Source of the DNA: Legionella clemsonensis | Lineage (GTDB): Bacteria; Pseudomonadota; Gammaproteobacteria; Legionellales; Legionellaceae | Assembly (NCBI RefSeq): GCF_002240035.1 | Contig: NZ_CP016397.1 | Span: 310,001-374,000 of the forward strand | DNA length: 64,000 nt | Direction: 5' to 3' | Shown here: piece by piece, positions 1-9,117 of the stretch | How the letters are laid out: every line of letters starts with the position of its first letter | Numbering within the stretch: the first letter of the stretch is position 1 | Translations under genes and position numbers: made by a program | The notes under the pieces: generated by a model | The model's database searches: none | Seen by the model: only the letters and a program-made list of their open reading frames with translations | What the model was told of the DNA's origin: nothing

Positions 1-1
1 C

Positions 2-1120
2 AAATACCTTCTTTTAGCGATAGCCGGAACTCTCTATTTTGGTTGTGAGGGTTTTGATGGTGTTACAGCTATCATGGGTATTTTTTCCTCCGTTCCAACC
101 ATTGCTATTTTTGCGGTGGGTACTTTATTTTCCGTGCTTTCAATCATTGTATTTTATAGTTTTGACTTGGTTGAGATCTCCAAAAATTTAGGTGTAAAGA
201 AAGGGGATGCGCCGAAACTTCTGGATGTGTTACTTGATGAGTTCCAACAAATTAAGGCTATACGCTACGAACTTTCAAAACCGGGAAATAAAACCCAACT
301 ACAATTAGAAGAGGACAAAAAACTGGCAGAAATGCTTCTTAAAAGGCATCAAGCGTTAAATGAATCCCGGAACAAGCTTAAGGAAGCTCTAAACAATCCC
401 TATTTGAAAATCGCAAGAATGGCTACAGCCGCAGTCGCTGGTATTATCTTTTTTAGTGGTGGATTTTTTGCAGGTCAAACAGTGGCCTTGGCAATTGCCG
501 GTTTATTTCTTACTTCAGTTGCTGCAACCTTCTGGCCTGTTATACTTGCCAGTGTTGTCGTTGGCTTGGCTGCCTTTAGTGTTTATTGGTTTGTAGAACG
601 CCCCGGAATAGAAAATCTTATAAGCCGTTGGAAAGGATTGGATAAAGAGAAAATTGATGCATTATGCAAGTCTAAAGTGGTAGATCGTGAGACAGAAAAA
701 TTGCAAATTCTATTGAGCAATATTGAAGAAAAGATTACTCCATTAAACACGACTACGATACTTAACGAAGAGAAAAAAGAGTTAACCCAAAAAATAGCTG
801 GTCTTGAGTCAGAAAAAAATGCCTTATCTCTACAAGCCACTGCTTTTGCATCACGTAATAGTGAACTGCTGACAGAAATAGAACGCTTGCAGACTCAATT
901 AAAATCATTGCAAGAGTCCTTAGTTGGAGTTAAGTCCACTCAGGCTACTGCAGCAAATCGTGCTATTGTTGATAAAAAGCCGACTGTGGCACTACGATAC
1001 AGTGCTAATCAAACCTTTTTTGGTGAGACATTATTAAGAAAAACCAAATCATTAAATGATCTGTGGTCTTCTGAATTGGTTAATCAACCCTTGGAAAAAA
1101 CTGCAAATGATTATTTATGA
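2..1120 (+). CDS. Membrane protein with C-terminal coiled coil (5' end outside window)
   Basis: The reading frame is open to the left edge of the window, and the codons before the first internal ATG (position 74) encode a hydrophobic stretch, so this is the 3' part of a longer gene. Visible regions are a membrane segment near the left edge, a second hydrophobic segment after the ATG at 74, a charged helical linker, two to three further membrane segments encoded at about 420-600, then a heptad-rich coiled coil encoded at about 640-960 and a polar tail. I do not recognise a family. A membrane hairpin plus a long coiled coil is common among Legionella proteins of unknown function, including secreted effectors, but nothing here proves secretion. 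The true start cannot be given. Confidence 0.75.
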   Translation, partial: KYLLLAIAGTLYFGCEGFDGVTAIMGIFSSVPTIAIFAVGTLFSVLSIIVFYSFDLVEISKNLGVKKGDAPKLLDVLLDEFQQIKAIRYELSKPGNKTQLQLEEDKKLAEMLLKRHQALNESRNKLKEALNNPYLKIARMATAAVAGIIFFSGGFFAGQTVALAIAGLFLTSVAATFWPVILASVVVGLAAFSVYWFVERPGIENLISRWKGLDKEKIDALCKSKVVDRETEKLQILLSNIEEKITPLNTTTILNEEKKELTQKIAGLESEKNALSLQATAFASRNSELLTEIERLQTQLKSLQESLVGVKSTQATAANRAIVDKKPTVALRYSANQTFFGETLLRKTKSLNDLWSSELVNQPLEKTANDYL

Positions 1121-1168
1121 GCAGTATAGGGGCCTTAAAAGTTAATAATACTGGCCTGTGTGACAGCG

Positions 1169-1858
1169 TTAAATATTGAGAATTGACTTCACAAAAGGAA
1201 TAGTAATTTTACGTTGAGCTGCCAGGGAAGCTTCATCCAATTGATGTAGCGTGATTTGCAAATCATGCATGTTACGACCGCATCGATTAAGCAGGAACTG
1301 TCCCACACTCACTGGTAATTTAAAACCTCGCTGTTGTGCATGCAATTGTAAGGTTTTAATTTTTAATTCATCGTTGAGTTCATGAAGTTGCATGACTAAA
1401 CCCCAACTCAACCGCGAACGTAAATCTGGCAAATTTATTTTTATTGCCGTCAGAGGTTGTCCACTGCTGATGATTAAGGTTGTATCCTCATTGTCACGTA
1501 CCTTGTTGTAAAGATGAAATAGTGCCTCTTCCCACGCTGCGTCACCAGCAATTAAATCAATGTCATCAATAGCAACATAATTATGCTTATCCACGCCCTC
1601 AATGCTCTCCGGCCCCCATTCTTTTAAAATCTGTAAGGGAAGATAAATTGTTGTTTGACCATTCAGAGCTTGACAACAAGCCTGTAGCAAATGCGATTTA
1701 CCACAACCTGAATTTCCCCAAAGGGTCAATAATCGTTCCCCCGTGCCTGACAAACACCTCTCGATTTGCTGCTTTAACAACGGATTATTGTCCCAGCAGA
1801 AATTGTTCAGGGTCGCTTCATCATTTAATTGAATTGCTAAAGCCAATTGCTGATTCAT
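1169..1858 (-). CDS. hda: DnaA regulatory inactivator Hda
   Basis: This is a DnaA-like AAA+ protein of 229 residues without the C-terminal DNA-binding domain, the usual size for Hda. With the beta sliding clamp, Hda stimulates ATP hydrolysis by DnaA after initiation and so prevents re-replication. A Walker A motif GNSGCGKSH lies near residue 48 and a Walker B motif VAIDDID near residue 94. The N-terminus carries QLALAI, close to the clamp-binding motif of Hda proteins. The ATG at 1858 lies 3 bases after the stop of the upstream pgsA-like gene, so the two are probably co-transcribed from the promoter at 2470-2498. The pgsA-hda type pairing is seen in other gammaproteobacteria. Confidence 0.9.
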   Translation of the reverse strand: MNQQLALAIQLNDEATLNNFCWDNNPLLKQQIERCLSGTGERLLTLWGNSGCGKSHLLQACCQALNGQTTIYLPLQILKEWGPESIEGVDKHNYVAIDDIDLIAGDAAWEEALFHLYNKVRDNEDTTLIISSGQPLTAIKINLPDLRSRLSWGLVMQLHELNDELKIKTLQLHAQQRGFKLPVSVGQFLLNRCGRNMHDLQITLHQLDEASLAAQRKITIPFVKSILNI

Positions 1859-1861
1859 TTG

Positions 1862-2425
1862 TCAAGCATTCCGCGAGAAAGCTTTTTTGCTCCAAGTCCA
1901 GACATAGTCCAAATAGCTTACAGCGGTGGTTATTGCAGTCAGAAAAATAAGTGTTTCTATTAAATAAGGCGCAAATGTAAAAAAAGCCAATTCAAAAAGA
2001 CATAAAGTCACTAAAGCAAGTTGTAAGCTGGTATTAATCTTACTTAGTCGCGTTGGCTCAAAATTAAGTTGACGCTGAATAAACCAATACCAAGCCAGAA
2101 CACCCAAAGAAATTGTTAAGTCGCGTAAAAACACCAAAATAACCAGCCACCAGGGCAATGAACCAATGAATGCTAAAGAAATAAAACTGGAGGCCACGAG
2201 TAATTTGTCTGCCATAGGATCGATAAATGAACCTAAAGTGCTCTGCCATTGAAAATGCCTGGCTAACCAGCCATCGAATCCGTCAGTCAGTCCTGCGATA
2301 AGAAATAAATAAAAAGCACGCGTATATTCCTTTTCGTACAAAAAGACCAAAAATGGCACTATTAATACGAAACGCAATACAGTAAGAGCATTTGGTATAT
2401 ATCTTAGAAATGGTAACTTAAACAT
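1862..2425 (-). CDS. pgsA: CDP-alcohol phosphatidyltransferase (PgsA-like)
   Basis: This integral membrane enzyme of the CDP-alcohol phosphatidyltransferase family is likely to be phosphatidylglycerophosphate synthase, joining CDP-diacylglycerol and glycerol-3-phosphate. The family signature D-G-x2-A-R-x8-G-x3-D-x3-D is complete (DGFDGWLAR followed by GSFIDPMADK), and there are about five hydrophobic segments. The frame can be extended to a TTG at 2485, but a consensus promoter starts transcription near 2463, downstream of that codon. The ATG at 2425, giving MFKLPFLRYIPN as in the family, is therefore preferred (187 residues). The substrate is inferred from family membership; a second pgsA-like gene elsewhere would make the exact alcohol uncertain. 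Confidence 0.82.
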   Translation of the reverse strand: MFKLPFLRYIPNALTVLRFVLIVPFLVFLYEKEYTRAFYLFLIAGLTDGFDGWLARHFQWQSTLGSFIDPMADKLLVASSFISLAFIGSLPWWLVILVFLRDLTISLGVLAWYWFIQRQLNFEPTRLSKINTSLQLALVTLCLFELAFFTFAPYLIETLIFLTAITTAVSYLDYVWTWSKKAFSRNA

Positions 2426-2469
2426 ACCCTCATCTGACTTGGATTTTATGTTAGGGCTATTGCCATCTG

Positions 2470-2498
2470 GTAATAACCAAGGCAAGTGACTTTGTCAA
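2470..2498 (-). promoter_or_regulatory. Sigma-70 promoter for pgsA-hda
   Basis: Read on the minus strand, a perfect -35 TTGACA (2493-2498) is followed after 17 bases by TATTAC (2470-2475). Transcription would begin near 2463, about 38 bases before the ATG at 2425. The site lies just beyond the frgA stop codon, so pgsA-hda can be expressed independently of the iron-regulated gene upstream. Confidence 0.7.
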
Positions 2499-2500
2499 GT

Positions 2501-4276
2501 TTATACAATCCTTGTGCGACTGTCACGTTTGTTAGAGGAGCGCAGGTGACTAAGAGGATTAAAAATAGGAGGTGCCAGACATGCATTACTGACGTTGGAA
2601 AGACGTATTGGCAATAAGGAGAAAGGTCGCCAGTCTCGCTCAAGCAATTGATATTTATAATAATTTAAAAGTTCAACATTAATTTCCGAAGTAAAATCTT
2701 TCAGCTGCTTTCTCACTTCTTCATGCACAATCTGCCATAAATCATCTGCTGCAAGGCTATAATTATGGCTCAGATTATCAATCCAACCCATTATATTGCT
2801 TAAAAAATTGCCATGAATAAATTTATTGACAAGTTCATTTAAATTTTCAGTCATTACCTTTGAATCAGGGGAAAGTTTAGGTTTTGAGACATGCTCATAA
2901 AATCGGTGCAGACAAAGACAGGCATTCTCTAAATCTTTAATAATCAGCGCCACTGGGCGATGATTGCTAAAGACAATTAAGGTATTTTGTGGGTGGGCTT
3001 CAAGAGCAATGCCGTAATGCAACAGTAAATGCAGTTGGCCTGACAATAATTTTTGGCAATAATCTTTAAAGTAAGCGTGAGGTGTTATTCCGCTGCTATT
3101 AAGAATATCGATAAAAAGCGGCTTACCAGAGAGTGGTGATTGTGCAAAGAGTGCACCCAACGGCACTGGAATTTGCCCATTCTTTTGCTTGGACATCGGA
3201 TTGTCACATAAGATTACTGCAAGTTGCTTGCACTGGGATGCTGGTACCAGGGTAGGACTCACACCTAAACTTGCTACATCAGCAGCTATAAACAGACTCT
3301 GTCGATAATTGTCATGTTTCTTCAGCAAGTGATTAAGCCAAAGAGCCAACAGGGAGCCATGGTCTATTGAATCTTGTGAGATTGTATGGTTTGCCGAAAC
3401 AGTCTGCACCGCTGTTGCTAACTTTAAGTAGCAGGCGCCTGCTGCTTGCGGCATTACTGTATGAAAAGCCATGGTCGGTTTAACCACTTGGAGATGAGGT
3501 AGCAAAATTAACGCTTTACTATCAATTAATGACGAAAACTGCTGTTGAATCTGATTGCGCCACTGCCAGGGGTGAAGTGGCAGAGGCAAATAATTATCAG
3601 GATTATACTGCTTAAATAATAAATGATTTCGCCAAAGTTGATATTCATTCGGGAAGTGTTTCCTTATTAAAGACTTATAGCCAAGATTGTGTGCTGCAAG
3701 GTAAGTGTGTCGTTGATGCAAAGCACACCAGTGAAGATTAATTTGCGCATTAAATTCAGGTGAGTACTGCAAAACTTCACGACGGCTAAATCCTATTTTG
3801 GCGCGAAAATTTGGATAATAGGGGTGACCAATACATCCCCATTGCTCTAAAAGCTGTAAAATTTCATAGGTATTGTTTTTTTCGCATAACCATTGCCAAA
3901 AATTGGAAAAGCGCTTTGCCTGCTTCCTTAATTCCAGTTGCCAGCATTGGCGGTAAGCTTGAGCCATGGCTTCATTAGCCACTGTTTCATCCAATTCGTG
4001 TTTAAATGCCTGCCAATTAAAAAATTTTAAAGTAGGCTGTTTGTGTTTAAGCTGTTCTTGCAACTGATCAATAAAATCATGGATGTGATGACTATTAATA
4101 GGTGAGGTAGTTAATCCCTCAAGGCTTGCGGCTTGCTGTAAGCGCCGCAGACACTCACGATGAGCCTGCGTAATAAAATATTCAATGGTTTGCTGAGGAA
4201 GCCCAATGCCTATTTCAAAGAGCATAAAACGAAGTTGATGGGTTACCTCATGAAAGTCACCATAGGCTAAGGCCAT
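2501..4276 (-). CDS. frgA: IucA/IucC-family NIS siderophore synthetase FrgA
   Basis: This 591-residue protein belongs to the NRPS-independent siderophore synthetase family, which uses ATP to condense citrate or related carboxylates with amines or alcohols, as in aerobactin synthesis. Family hallmarks are visible: HPWQWRNQ near residue 236, KLATAVQTVSANHTIS near residue 284, the EAHPQN motif near residue 424 and KDLENA shortly after. The C-terminal 100 residues resemble the FhuF-like domain. The start is set by GGGGAG before the ATG at 4276. A Fur box and promoter lie about 90 bases upstream. In L. pneumophila the Fur-regulated gene frgA encodes such a protein, and to my recollection lies near the rlmE-ftsH region, as here. 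The product of the enzyme cannot be read from sequence. Confidence 0.85.
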   Translation of the reverse strand: MALAYGDFHEVTHQLRFMLFEIGIGLPQQTIEYFITQAHRECLRRLQQAASLEGLTTSPINSHHIHDFIDQLQEQLKHKQPTLKFFNWQAFKHELDETVANEAMAQAYRQCWQLELRKQAKRFSNFWQWLCEKNNTYEILQLLEQWGCIGHPYYPNFRAKIGFSRREVLQYSPEFNAQINLHWCALHQRHTYLAAHNLGYKSLIRKHFPNEYQLWRNHLLFKQYNPDNYLPLPLHPWQWRNQIQQQFSSLIDSKALILLPHLQVVKPTMAFHTVMPQAAGACYLKLATAVQTVSANHTISQDSIDHGSLLALWLNHLLKKHDNYRQSLFIAADVASLGVSPTLVPASQCKQLAVILCDNPMSKQKNGQIPVPLGALFAQSPLSGKPLFIDILNSSGITPHAYFKDYCQKLLSGQLHLLLHYGIALEAHPQNTLIVFSNHRPVALIIKDLENACLCLHRFYEHVSKPKLSPDSKVMTENLNELVNKFIHGNFLSNIMGWIDNLSHNYSLAADDLWQIVHEEVRKQLKDFTSEINVELLNYYKYQLLERDWRPFSLLPIRLSNVSNACLAPPIFNPLSHLRSSNKRDSRTRIV

Positions 4277-4362
4277 AATAATCTCCCCGTTGTAAGGTAC
4301 ATCAAAACCGTTGACTTACGAGCCTGGAAAAGTTCAACAGGTGTTAATCCAGGTAGATAATC

Positions 4363-4392
4363 AATATAAATGATAATCATTCTCATTTGCAA
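4363..4392 (-). promoter_or_regulatory. frgA promoter
   Basis: On the minus strand TTGCAA (4387-4392) and TATATT (4363-4368) are separated by 18 bases, placing the transcript start near 4356 and leaving a leader of about 80 bases. The Fur operator fills the spacer and touches the -10, the expected geometry for iron repression. In the leader, CCTGGA and TCCAGG (4323-4353 region) can pair into a weak hairpin. Confidence 0.6.
4366..4384. promoter_or_regulatory. Fur box
   Basis: The 19 bases match the classical consensus GATAATGATAATCATTATC at 15 positions, including an uninterrupted 13-base core AATGATAATCATT. The site overlaps the spacer and -10 of the frgA promoter, so Fur loaded with ferrous iron would block transcription. 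This agrees with the known Fur regulation of frgA in L. pneumophila. Confidence 0.85.
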
Positions 4393-4414
4393 GCGATTAT
4401 TTAGCGAATTGGGG

Positions 4415-4834
4415 TTATTTATTTCGAGTCATTGCCGTGACACAAGCTAACACAGTAAAGAAAAGTGCTGCTATAAAAACCAGAACAAAACGTATCCAAA
4501 TAGCAATGGGGTTACCGATCGCAACATGATTGGAGTTATGAACGTGATAGAGGACCGGAACATGCTCACCAACCTTATATTGATGGAGATAATATCCTAG
4601 ATGCGCAGTCGCTGTTATTGTATCGCCTGTTTTATTCTTAAAACGTACAATGGGGTAACGCAGCATCGTTGCACGAGCCACATTGTTTTGTGAAGGTTTA
4701 ACGACGAAACTGATGACTTCTCCCCTTGTGGCAACGGTATTGTGGGTGATTCGCCAGGCTTCAATTAAATAATAGCCGGCAAGGAGAAAGGTTGCGACAC
4801 TGGCTAAGATTAAAAGAGCAGTTAGTGATCTCAT
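4415..4834 (-). CDS. Small DUF3592-like membrane protein
   Basis: A protein of about 139 residues with one membrane segment at the N-terminus and one at the C-terminus enclosing a soluble domain of about 80 residues. The soluble part contains YPIVRFKNKTGDTITATA and a V-P-V-LY-H pattern typical of the DUF3592 family, whose function is unknown. The ATG at 4834 is chosen; an in-frame TTG at 4843 would add three residues, and neither has a convincing ribosome binding site. It sits between the repeat-protein gene and the frgA regulatory region on the same strand. There is no sign that it is Fur-controlled, because the Fur box lies downstream of it. Confidence 0.65.
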   Translation of the reverse strand: MRSLTALLILASVATFLLAGYYLIEAWRITHNTVATRGEVISFVVKPSQNNVARATMLRYPIVRFKNKTGDTITATAHLGYYLHQYKVGEHVPVLYHVHNSNHVAIGNPIAIWIRFVLVFIAALFFTVLACVTAMTRNK

Positions 4835-4889
4835 AATATTCAATGTCGAAATGATATGTTACATATATAGCACAAAGGTTACTATAAAA

Positions 4890-4927
4890 ATAAACAAAAA
4901 AGAGAGAGTGTATGTTTGACACACACT
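4890..4927 (-). terminator. Rho-independent terminator of the repeat-protein gene
   Basis: On the minus strand AGTGTGTG and CATACACT form an 8-bp stem (one G-U pair) with a 5-base loop (4907-4927), followed by CTCTCTTTTTT. The stem overlaps the stop codon of the repeat-protein gene. Confidence 0.7.
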
Positions 4928-5963
4928 ATTTTTGCGCCATTAAAGAAGAAGCTTCTTTAAACGAATCGTCCTTACTAAGTAACGAAAAGTTACTGGTATA
5001 AGTAACAATATTTGCTATTGTTTCGTTTGGCATCGCTTCAAAAAAAGCATGCTCTGTTCTTTTTGCTTGCTTGAGCATTAAGGCATTTTTTTGCATCTCT
5101 ATCAGGTTTTTTAAGCTATCCTTTTGTTGTGTGAGTCTGTTAGCATACTCGGGAAACAGCGTTTTGGTTTCATTTAATTCAGCATTGTTAGGAAAAAGAC
5201 GTTTAAATTCTGCGGGGTTATTCATGATGTAATTCATTAACTTTTCGGTATACTGGGGGAGCAGTTTTAAAATAAGATGGAAATCTTTAGTATTGGCAAT
5301 AAGTCGTTTAAACGCCGTGGGGTTAGTCGTCGCGTGCTCAATAAAACAGGAAAGTTTTTCTGAAGTGTAATATAAAGTATCGCCATTTGAAAAAAGCCGT
5401 GTAAATTCCTCAGGTTTTTTTAAAAGCGAATAAATTATCACTTCACTATGTAGCGGAATTTCCTGGAGAGTATTGTCCAAATCATAGGCAGTTGCAAAAA
5501 GACGTTTTAATTCTTCTGGATGGTTCATCACATGATTTATTAAAATCTGTGCATATTCAGGATATGCCGCCGCTGTCGCGCGTAAAATGTGATTATTGGG
5601 AATAAAGCGTTGAAATTCACTGGGAGTGTTAAAGAGATAATCGAGCAGCATCTTGCCATTGTGTGGAAATTTCTCAATAGTCCACCAGAAATCAAATTTG
5701 CTTGTAAACAAACGTTTAAATTCCTGAGGGTTATTCAAAACAAAATGAATAACATGGGGAAATAGTGTTGTAGCACCACGTAAAGTTTTATTATTGGGGA
5801 GCAGACGTTTAAATTCATCAAAATTATTTAAAAGAGAATGAATTAGATTCTCCCGATGCTGTGGAAATTCTGTAACAGCCCTCTCTAAATCATCCGTTGT
5901 TGCAAAAGAGCGTTTAAATACCTCAGGGTTTTGCAACGCAGCCATAAGTTCAGATTCTTGCAC
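4926..5963 (-). CDS. Solenoid repeat protein, eight ~33-residue units, candidate effector
   Basis: A 345-residue protein made almost wholly of eight degenerate units of 31-35 residues. Each carries N-N-P-x-E-F-K-R-L-F followed by an aromatic or aliphatic patch, then F-P-x-[HY], then a helix, as in helical hairpin solenoids. A short charged helix follows. The last 40 residues contain MPNETIANIV, faintly reminiscent of an F-box. There is no signal peptide or membrane segment. The start may be the GTG at 5963 or the ATG at 5945; neither has a clear Shine-Dalgarno sequence. I do not recognise a named family. Leucine/phenylalanine-rich repeat proteins of this kind occur among Legionella Dot/Icm substrates, so an effector role is an inference from architecture and genome type. 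A strong terminator follows the gene. Confidence 0.75.
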   Translation of the reverse strand: MQESELMAALQNPEVFKRSFATTDDLERAVTEFPQHRENLIHSLLNNFDEFKRLLPNNKTLRGATTLFPHVIHFVLNNPQEFKRLFTSKFDFWWTIEKFPHNGKMLLDYLFNTPSEFQRFIPNNHILRATAAAYPEYAQILINHVMNHPEELKRLFATAYDLDNTLQEIPLHSEVIIYSLLKKPEEFTRLFSNGDTLYYTSEKLSCFIEHATTNPTAFKRLIANTKDFHLILKLLPQYTEKLMNYIMNNPAEFKRLFPNNAELNETKTLFPEYANRLTQQKDSLKNLIEMQKNALMLKQAKRTEHAFFEAMPNETIANIVTYTSNFSLLSKDDSFKEASSLMAQK

Positions 5964-6087
5964 GTTTATTCAGTCAGGAGGAATGCAATGATTTAAAAAA
6001 TGATACAGATAGATAAGGAAATAGCGAATGGGTAATGTTACCCACCCATTTCAATGATAGCTGCAAAAAATGTAAAAGAAGAAGGAA

Positions 6088-6360
6088 TTAAGCATTCTCT
6101 TCATTTTTGCGATAAATAATGGCAACGTTGCCGATTAATTGTACCAGCTCGGCATTAAGCTGTTGGCAAAGTTCAGAAGCTATCGTTTGCCGCTCTTCTT
6201 TTTCTATGCCACTTAATTTAACTTTAATTAATTCATGGGCGGTTAGAGCGACATTGGTTTCGTCTACTACAGCTGGTGTTAAACCTTTGGCTCCCAAAAG
6301 AATAACAGGCTTTAAGTGATGGGCTTTTGCTTTTAGCGATTGTCTAAATGCGGTGTCCAT
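6088..6360 (-). CDS. yhbY: YhbY-type CRM-domain RNA-binding protein
   Basis: A 90-residue protein with the CRM fold that binds pre-50S ribosomal particles. The signature is the GAKGLT motif near residue 23 followed by an A-L-x-x-H-E-L-I-K-V-K pattern, and the length matches the family. The ATG at 6360 is used because AAGGA lies 10 bases upstream; an upstream in-frame TTG at 6387 would precede that site. It is divergent from rlmE, as in E. coli where yhbY lies next to rlmE-ftsH. Both act on the large ribosomal subunit, so the divergent pair is a ribosome assembly module. Confidence 0.88.
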   Translation of the reverse strand: MDTAFRQSLKAKAHHLKPVILLGAKGLTPAVVDETNVALTAHELIKVKLSGIEKEERQTIASELCQQLNAELVQLIGNVAIIYRKNEENA

Positions 6361-6463
6361 AGGGACTATCCTTAAATTAAATGGCAAATTATTGCACGTT
6401 TTGCTGGGAAAAGGTAGTAAATTTCAGTATCATTCAATGAATCTGGAGTAAGATGATTAGCGT

Positions 6464-7084
6464 ATGTCCCGTTCTAAAAGTAGTAAACGTTGGCTGCAGG
6501 AGCATTTTGATGATGTTTTTGTAAAAAAAGCGCAAATAGAAGGTTACCGTAGTCGAGCAGTTTATAAGCTAAAAGAGATTGATGAGAAGGAGCATTTGTT
6601 GAAACCCGGGATGACTGTCGTCGATTTAGGCGCTGCTCCAGGAGGATGGACGCAATATGTGTCTGAAAAAATTGAAGGACGCGGCACGATTATTGCACTA
6701 GACCTTTTGCCAATGGATTCATTACCAGGAGTAAATTTTATCCAGGGGGATTTTCGTGAGGATGAAATTTTCCAGCAATTAATAAATAGAATTCCTGAGC
6801 ATGGCGTGGACTTGCTTTTATCAGATATGGCCCCAAATATGAGTGGTTCGGCAGCAATTGATATTCCGCGCGCGATGTATTTAGCTGAATTGGCATTTGA
6901 TTTTGGTGCCAAGATGCTAAAACCAGGGGGAGCTTTATTAATGAAAGTTTTTCACGGTGCTGGTTTTGATGAATTGGTAAAGCAAGCGCGTGCGCAATTT
7001 GATAAAGTAGTCATTCGTAAGCCTGCTGCTTCACGTTCTCGCTCGCGAGAAACCTATTTGCTGGCGAAGGGCTATAATTTATAG
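6464..7084 (+). CDS. rlmE: 23S rRNA 2'-O-ribose methyltransferase RlmE
   Basis: A FtsJ/RrmJ-family methyltransferase of 206 residues that methylates the ribose of U2552 in the A loop of 23S rRNA in assembled 50S subunits. The S-adenosylmethionine-binding motif [10 protein letters not shown] is present near residue 54, and the catalytic tetrad can be placed as K35, D121, K161 and E196. It begins the rlmE-ftsH pair conserved across gammaproteobacteria; ftsH starts 46 bases downstream. The Shine-Dalgarno sequence GGAG is about 14 bases from the ATG, a rather long spacing. Confidence 0.95.
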   Translation: MSRSKSSKRWLQEHFDDVFVKKAQIEGYRSRAVYKLKEIDEKEHLLKPGMTVVDLGAAPGGWTQYVSEKIEGRGTIIALDLLPMDSLPGVNFIQGDFREDEIFQQLINRIPEHGVDLLLSDMAPNMSGSAAIDIPRAMYLAELAFDFGAKMLKPGGALLMKVFHGAGFDELVKQARAQFDKVVIRKPAASRSRSRETYLLAKGYNL

Positions 7085-7130
7085 TAACGTTATCGTTCGT
7101 AGAAATACGTCACAAAACGAGGTTAATGCT

Positions 7131-9050
7131 TTGAACGACATGGTAAAAAATTTATTTTTGTGGCTGATAATAGCAATAGTGCTGGTTTCAGTATTCAGTA
7201 ATTTTGGCCCTCGCCACACATCCGCTGAAAAAATCTCCTATAGCAAATTCCTGAAGGAAGTTGATCAAGGCATGATTAGCACCGTAACCATTGAAGACAA
7301 CAAAGTCATTAAAGGTCTTACGAAAAATAATCACCGTTTTGTCACTTATATGCCGATGCAAGATGACGCTTTGCTAGGCGAATTATTAAAAAATCAGGTC
7401 GATATCAGTGGTCAGGAAAAACAACAGGAAAGCTTCCTGTTACATCTCTTCATTAACTGGTTCCCAATGTTATTGTTAATTGGTGTCTGGATTTTCTTTA
7501 TGCGACAGATGCAAGGTGGCGGCGGTCGCGGTGCCATGTCATTTGGACGCTCCCGTGCACGCCTGCTGGGAGAAGATCAGGTGAAGGTGACTTTTGCCGA
7601 CGTTGCTGGGGTTGATGAAGCTAAAGAAGAAGTTAAAGAGTTGGTAGATTTCTTACGTGATCCTTCCAAATTCCAGAATTTAGGGGGTCGCATTCCACGA
7701 GGGGTCTTGCTGGTTGGTCCTCCTGGGACAGGTAAAACGTTATTGGCAAAAGCAGTAGCCGGTGAAGCCAAGGTGCCATTTTTTACAATTTCGGGTTCCG
7801 ACTTTGTGGAAATGTTTGTTGGCGTGGGAGCTTCTCGAGTTCGAGATATGTTTGAGCAGGCTAAGAAGAATGCTCCTTGTATTATCTTTATTGACGAAAT
7901 TGATGCCGTGGGTAGACATCGAGGTGCAGGGTTAGGTGGTGGTCATGATGAACGCGAGCAAACCTTAAACCAATTGCTCGTCGAAATGGATGGCTTCGAG
8001 GGTAATGAAGGCGTTATTGTGGTTGCAGCTACCAACCGTCCTGATGTTCTTGACCCAGCCTTGTTGCGTCCAGGTCGTTTTGATCGTCAAGTGGTTGTGC
8101 CTTTGCCTGATATTCGCGGCCGTGAACAAATTTTAAAAGTCCATTTACAGAAAGTCCCCATTGATAAGGATGTAGAAATACTCCCTATTGCACGTGGAAC
8201 ACCTGGCTTTTCAGGTGCTGATTTGGCAAATTTGGTAAATGAAGCAGCTTTATTTGCTGCTCGTGCCAATAAGCGCAAGGTAGGTATGATTGAGCTTGAT
8301 AAAGCAAAAGATAAAATTATGATGGGCGCTGAAAGACGCTCCATGGTCATGGATGAGAATGAGAAAAAATTAACAGCTTATCATGAGGCAGGGCATGCTA
8401 TTGTTGGCCTTTCTGTTCCTGAACATGATCCTGTCTATAAAGTAACGATTATTCCTCGTGGTCGTGCCCTGGGTGTGACGATGTTTTTGCCAGAGCAAGA
8501 TCGCTACAGTCATAGCAAGCGCCGCTTGGAGAGCCAACTATCCAGTCTTTTTGGAGGACGTATTGCAGAAGAGCTAATTTTTGGCGCAGAAAGCGTAACT
8601 ACTGGTGCTTCGAATGATATTATGCGCGCTACTGAAATTGCTCGTAAAATGGTTACCACCTGGGGCCTCTCCAATCTTGGTCCATTGACGTTTGGTGAAG
8701 AGCAGGGCGAAGTATTTTTAGGTCGCACAGTAAATCAACATAAAGAAATTTCTGACAAGACTGCCCAGAATATTGATCTCGAAATTAAAGAAATTGTGGA
8801 TAGAAATTATCAACGTGCTAAAGAAATTCTCTTGGCAAATATGGATAAACTTCACCTGATGGCTGAAGGATTAATTAAATATGAAACCATTGATTCGAAG
8901 CAAATTCAGGAAATTATGTCTGGTCAGGAACCTTCTCCTCCAGATGATTGGGAAGCTACGAAGCTTCTTGATAAGGATAAGAAAGGTGGCGATACTACCC
9001 CAACAACCATAAACGGTAAGCCTGTTGACCATCCGGCAGGCGAACATTAG
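7131..9050 (+). CDS. ftsH: ATP-dependent zinc metalloprotease FtsH
   Basis: A membrane-bound AAA+ protease that removes misassembled membrane proteins and short-lived cytoplasmic regulators. Two N-terminal membrane segments (about residues 5-24 and 100-125) flank a periplasmic domain. Then come the Walker A GPPGTGKT at residue 196, Walker B FIDEID, the second region of homology and the zinc motif HEAGH at residue 418. The 639-residue length is normal. The TTG at 7131 has GAGG 8 bases upstream and gives the N-terminus MNDMVKN; the ATG at 7140 would give an E. coli-like start but lacks a well-spaced ribosome binding site. The gene follows rlmE, the usual partner. Confidence 0.96.
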   Translation: MNDMVKNLFLWLIIAIVLVSVFSNFGPRHTSAEKISYSKFLKEVDQGMISTVTIEDNKVIKGLTKNNHRFVTYMPMQDDALLGELLKNQVDISGQEKQQESFLLHLFINWFPMLLLIGVWIFFMRQMQGGGGRGAMSFGRSRARLLGEDQVKVTFADVAGVDEAKEEVKELVDFLRDPSKFQNLGGRIPRGVLLVGPPGTGKTLLAKAVAGEAKVPFFTISGSDFVEMFVGVGASRVRDMFEQAKKNAPCIIFIDEIDAVGRHRGAGLGGGHDEREQTLNQLLVEMDGFEGNEGVIVVAATNRPDVLDPALLRPGRFDRQVVVPLPDIRGREQILKVHLQKVPIDKDVEILPIARGTPGFSGADLANLVNEAALFAARANKRKVGMIELDKAKDKIMMGAERRSMVMDENEKKLTAYHEAGHAIVGLSVPEHDPVYKVTIIPRGRALGVTMFLPEQDRYSHSKRRLESQLSSLFGGRIAEELIFGAESVTTGASNDIMRATEIARKMVTTWGLSNLGPLTFGEEQGEVFLGRTVNQHKEISDKTAQNIDLEIKEIVDRNYQRAKEILLANMDKLHLMAEGLIKYETIDSKQIQEIMSGQEPSPPDDWEATKLLDKDKKGGDTTPTTINGKPVDHPAGEH

Positions 9051-9117
9051 CAGTTCAGAGTAAGCACTCGATAGCCATATTGGGTGCATCTACTGTCATT
9101 TAATGTTGTGATATCCA

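Noticed and set aside
2426-2485. Longer PgsA-like protein starting at TTG 2485
   Set aside because: The consensus promoter would start transcription downstream of that codon, and the extra residues are unlike the family N-terminus.
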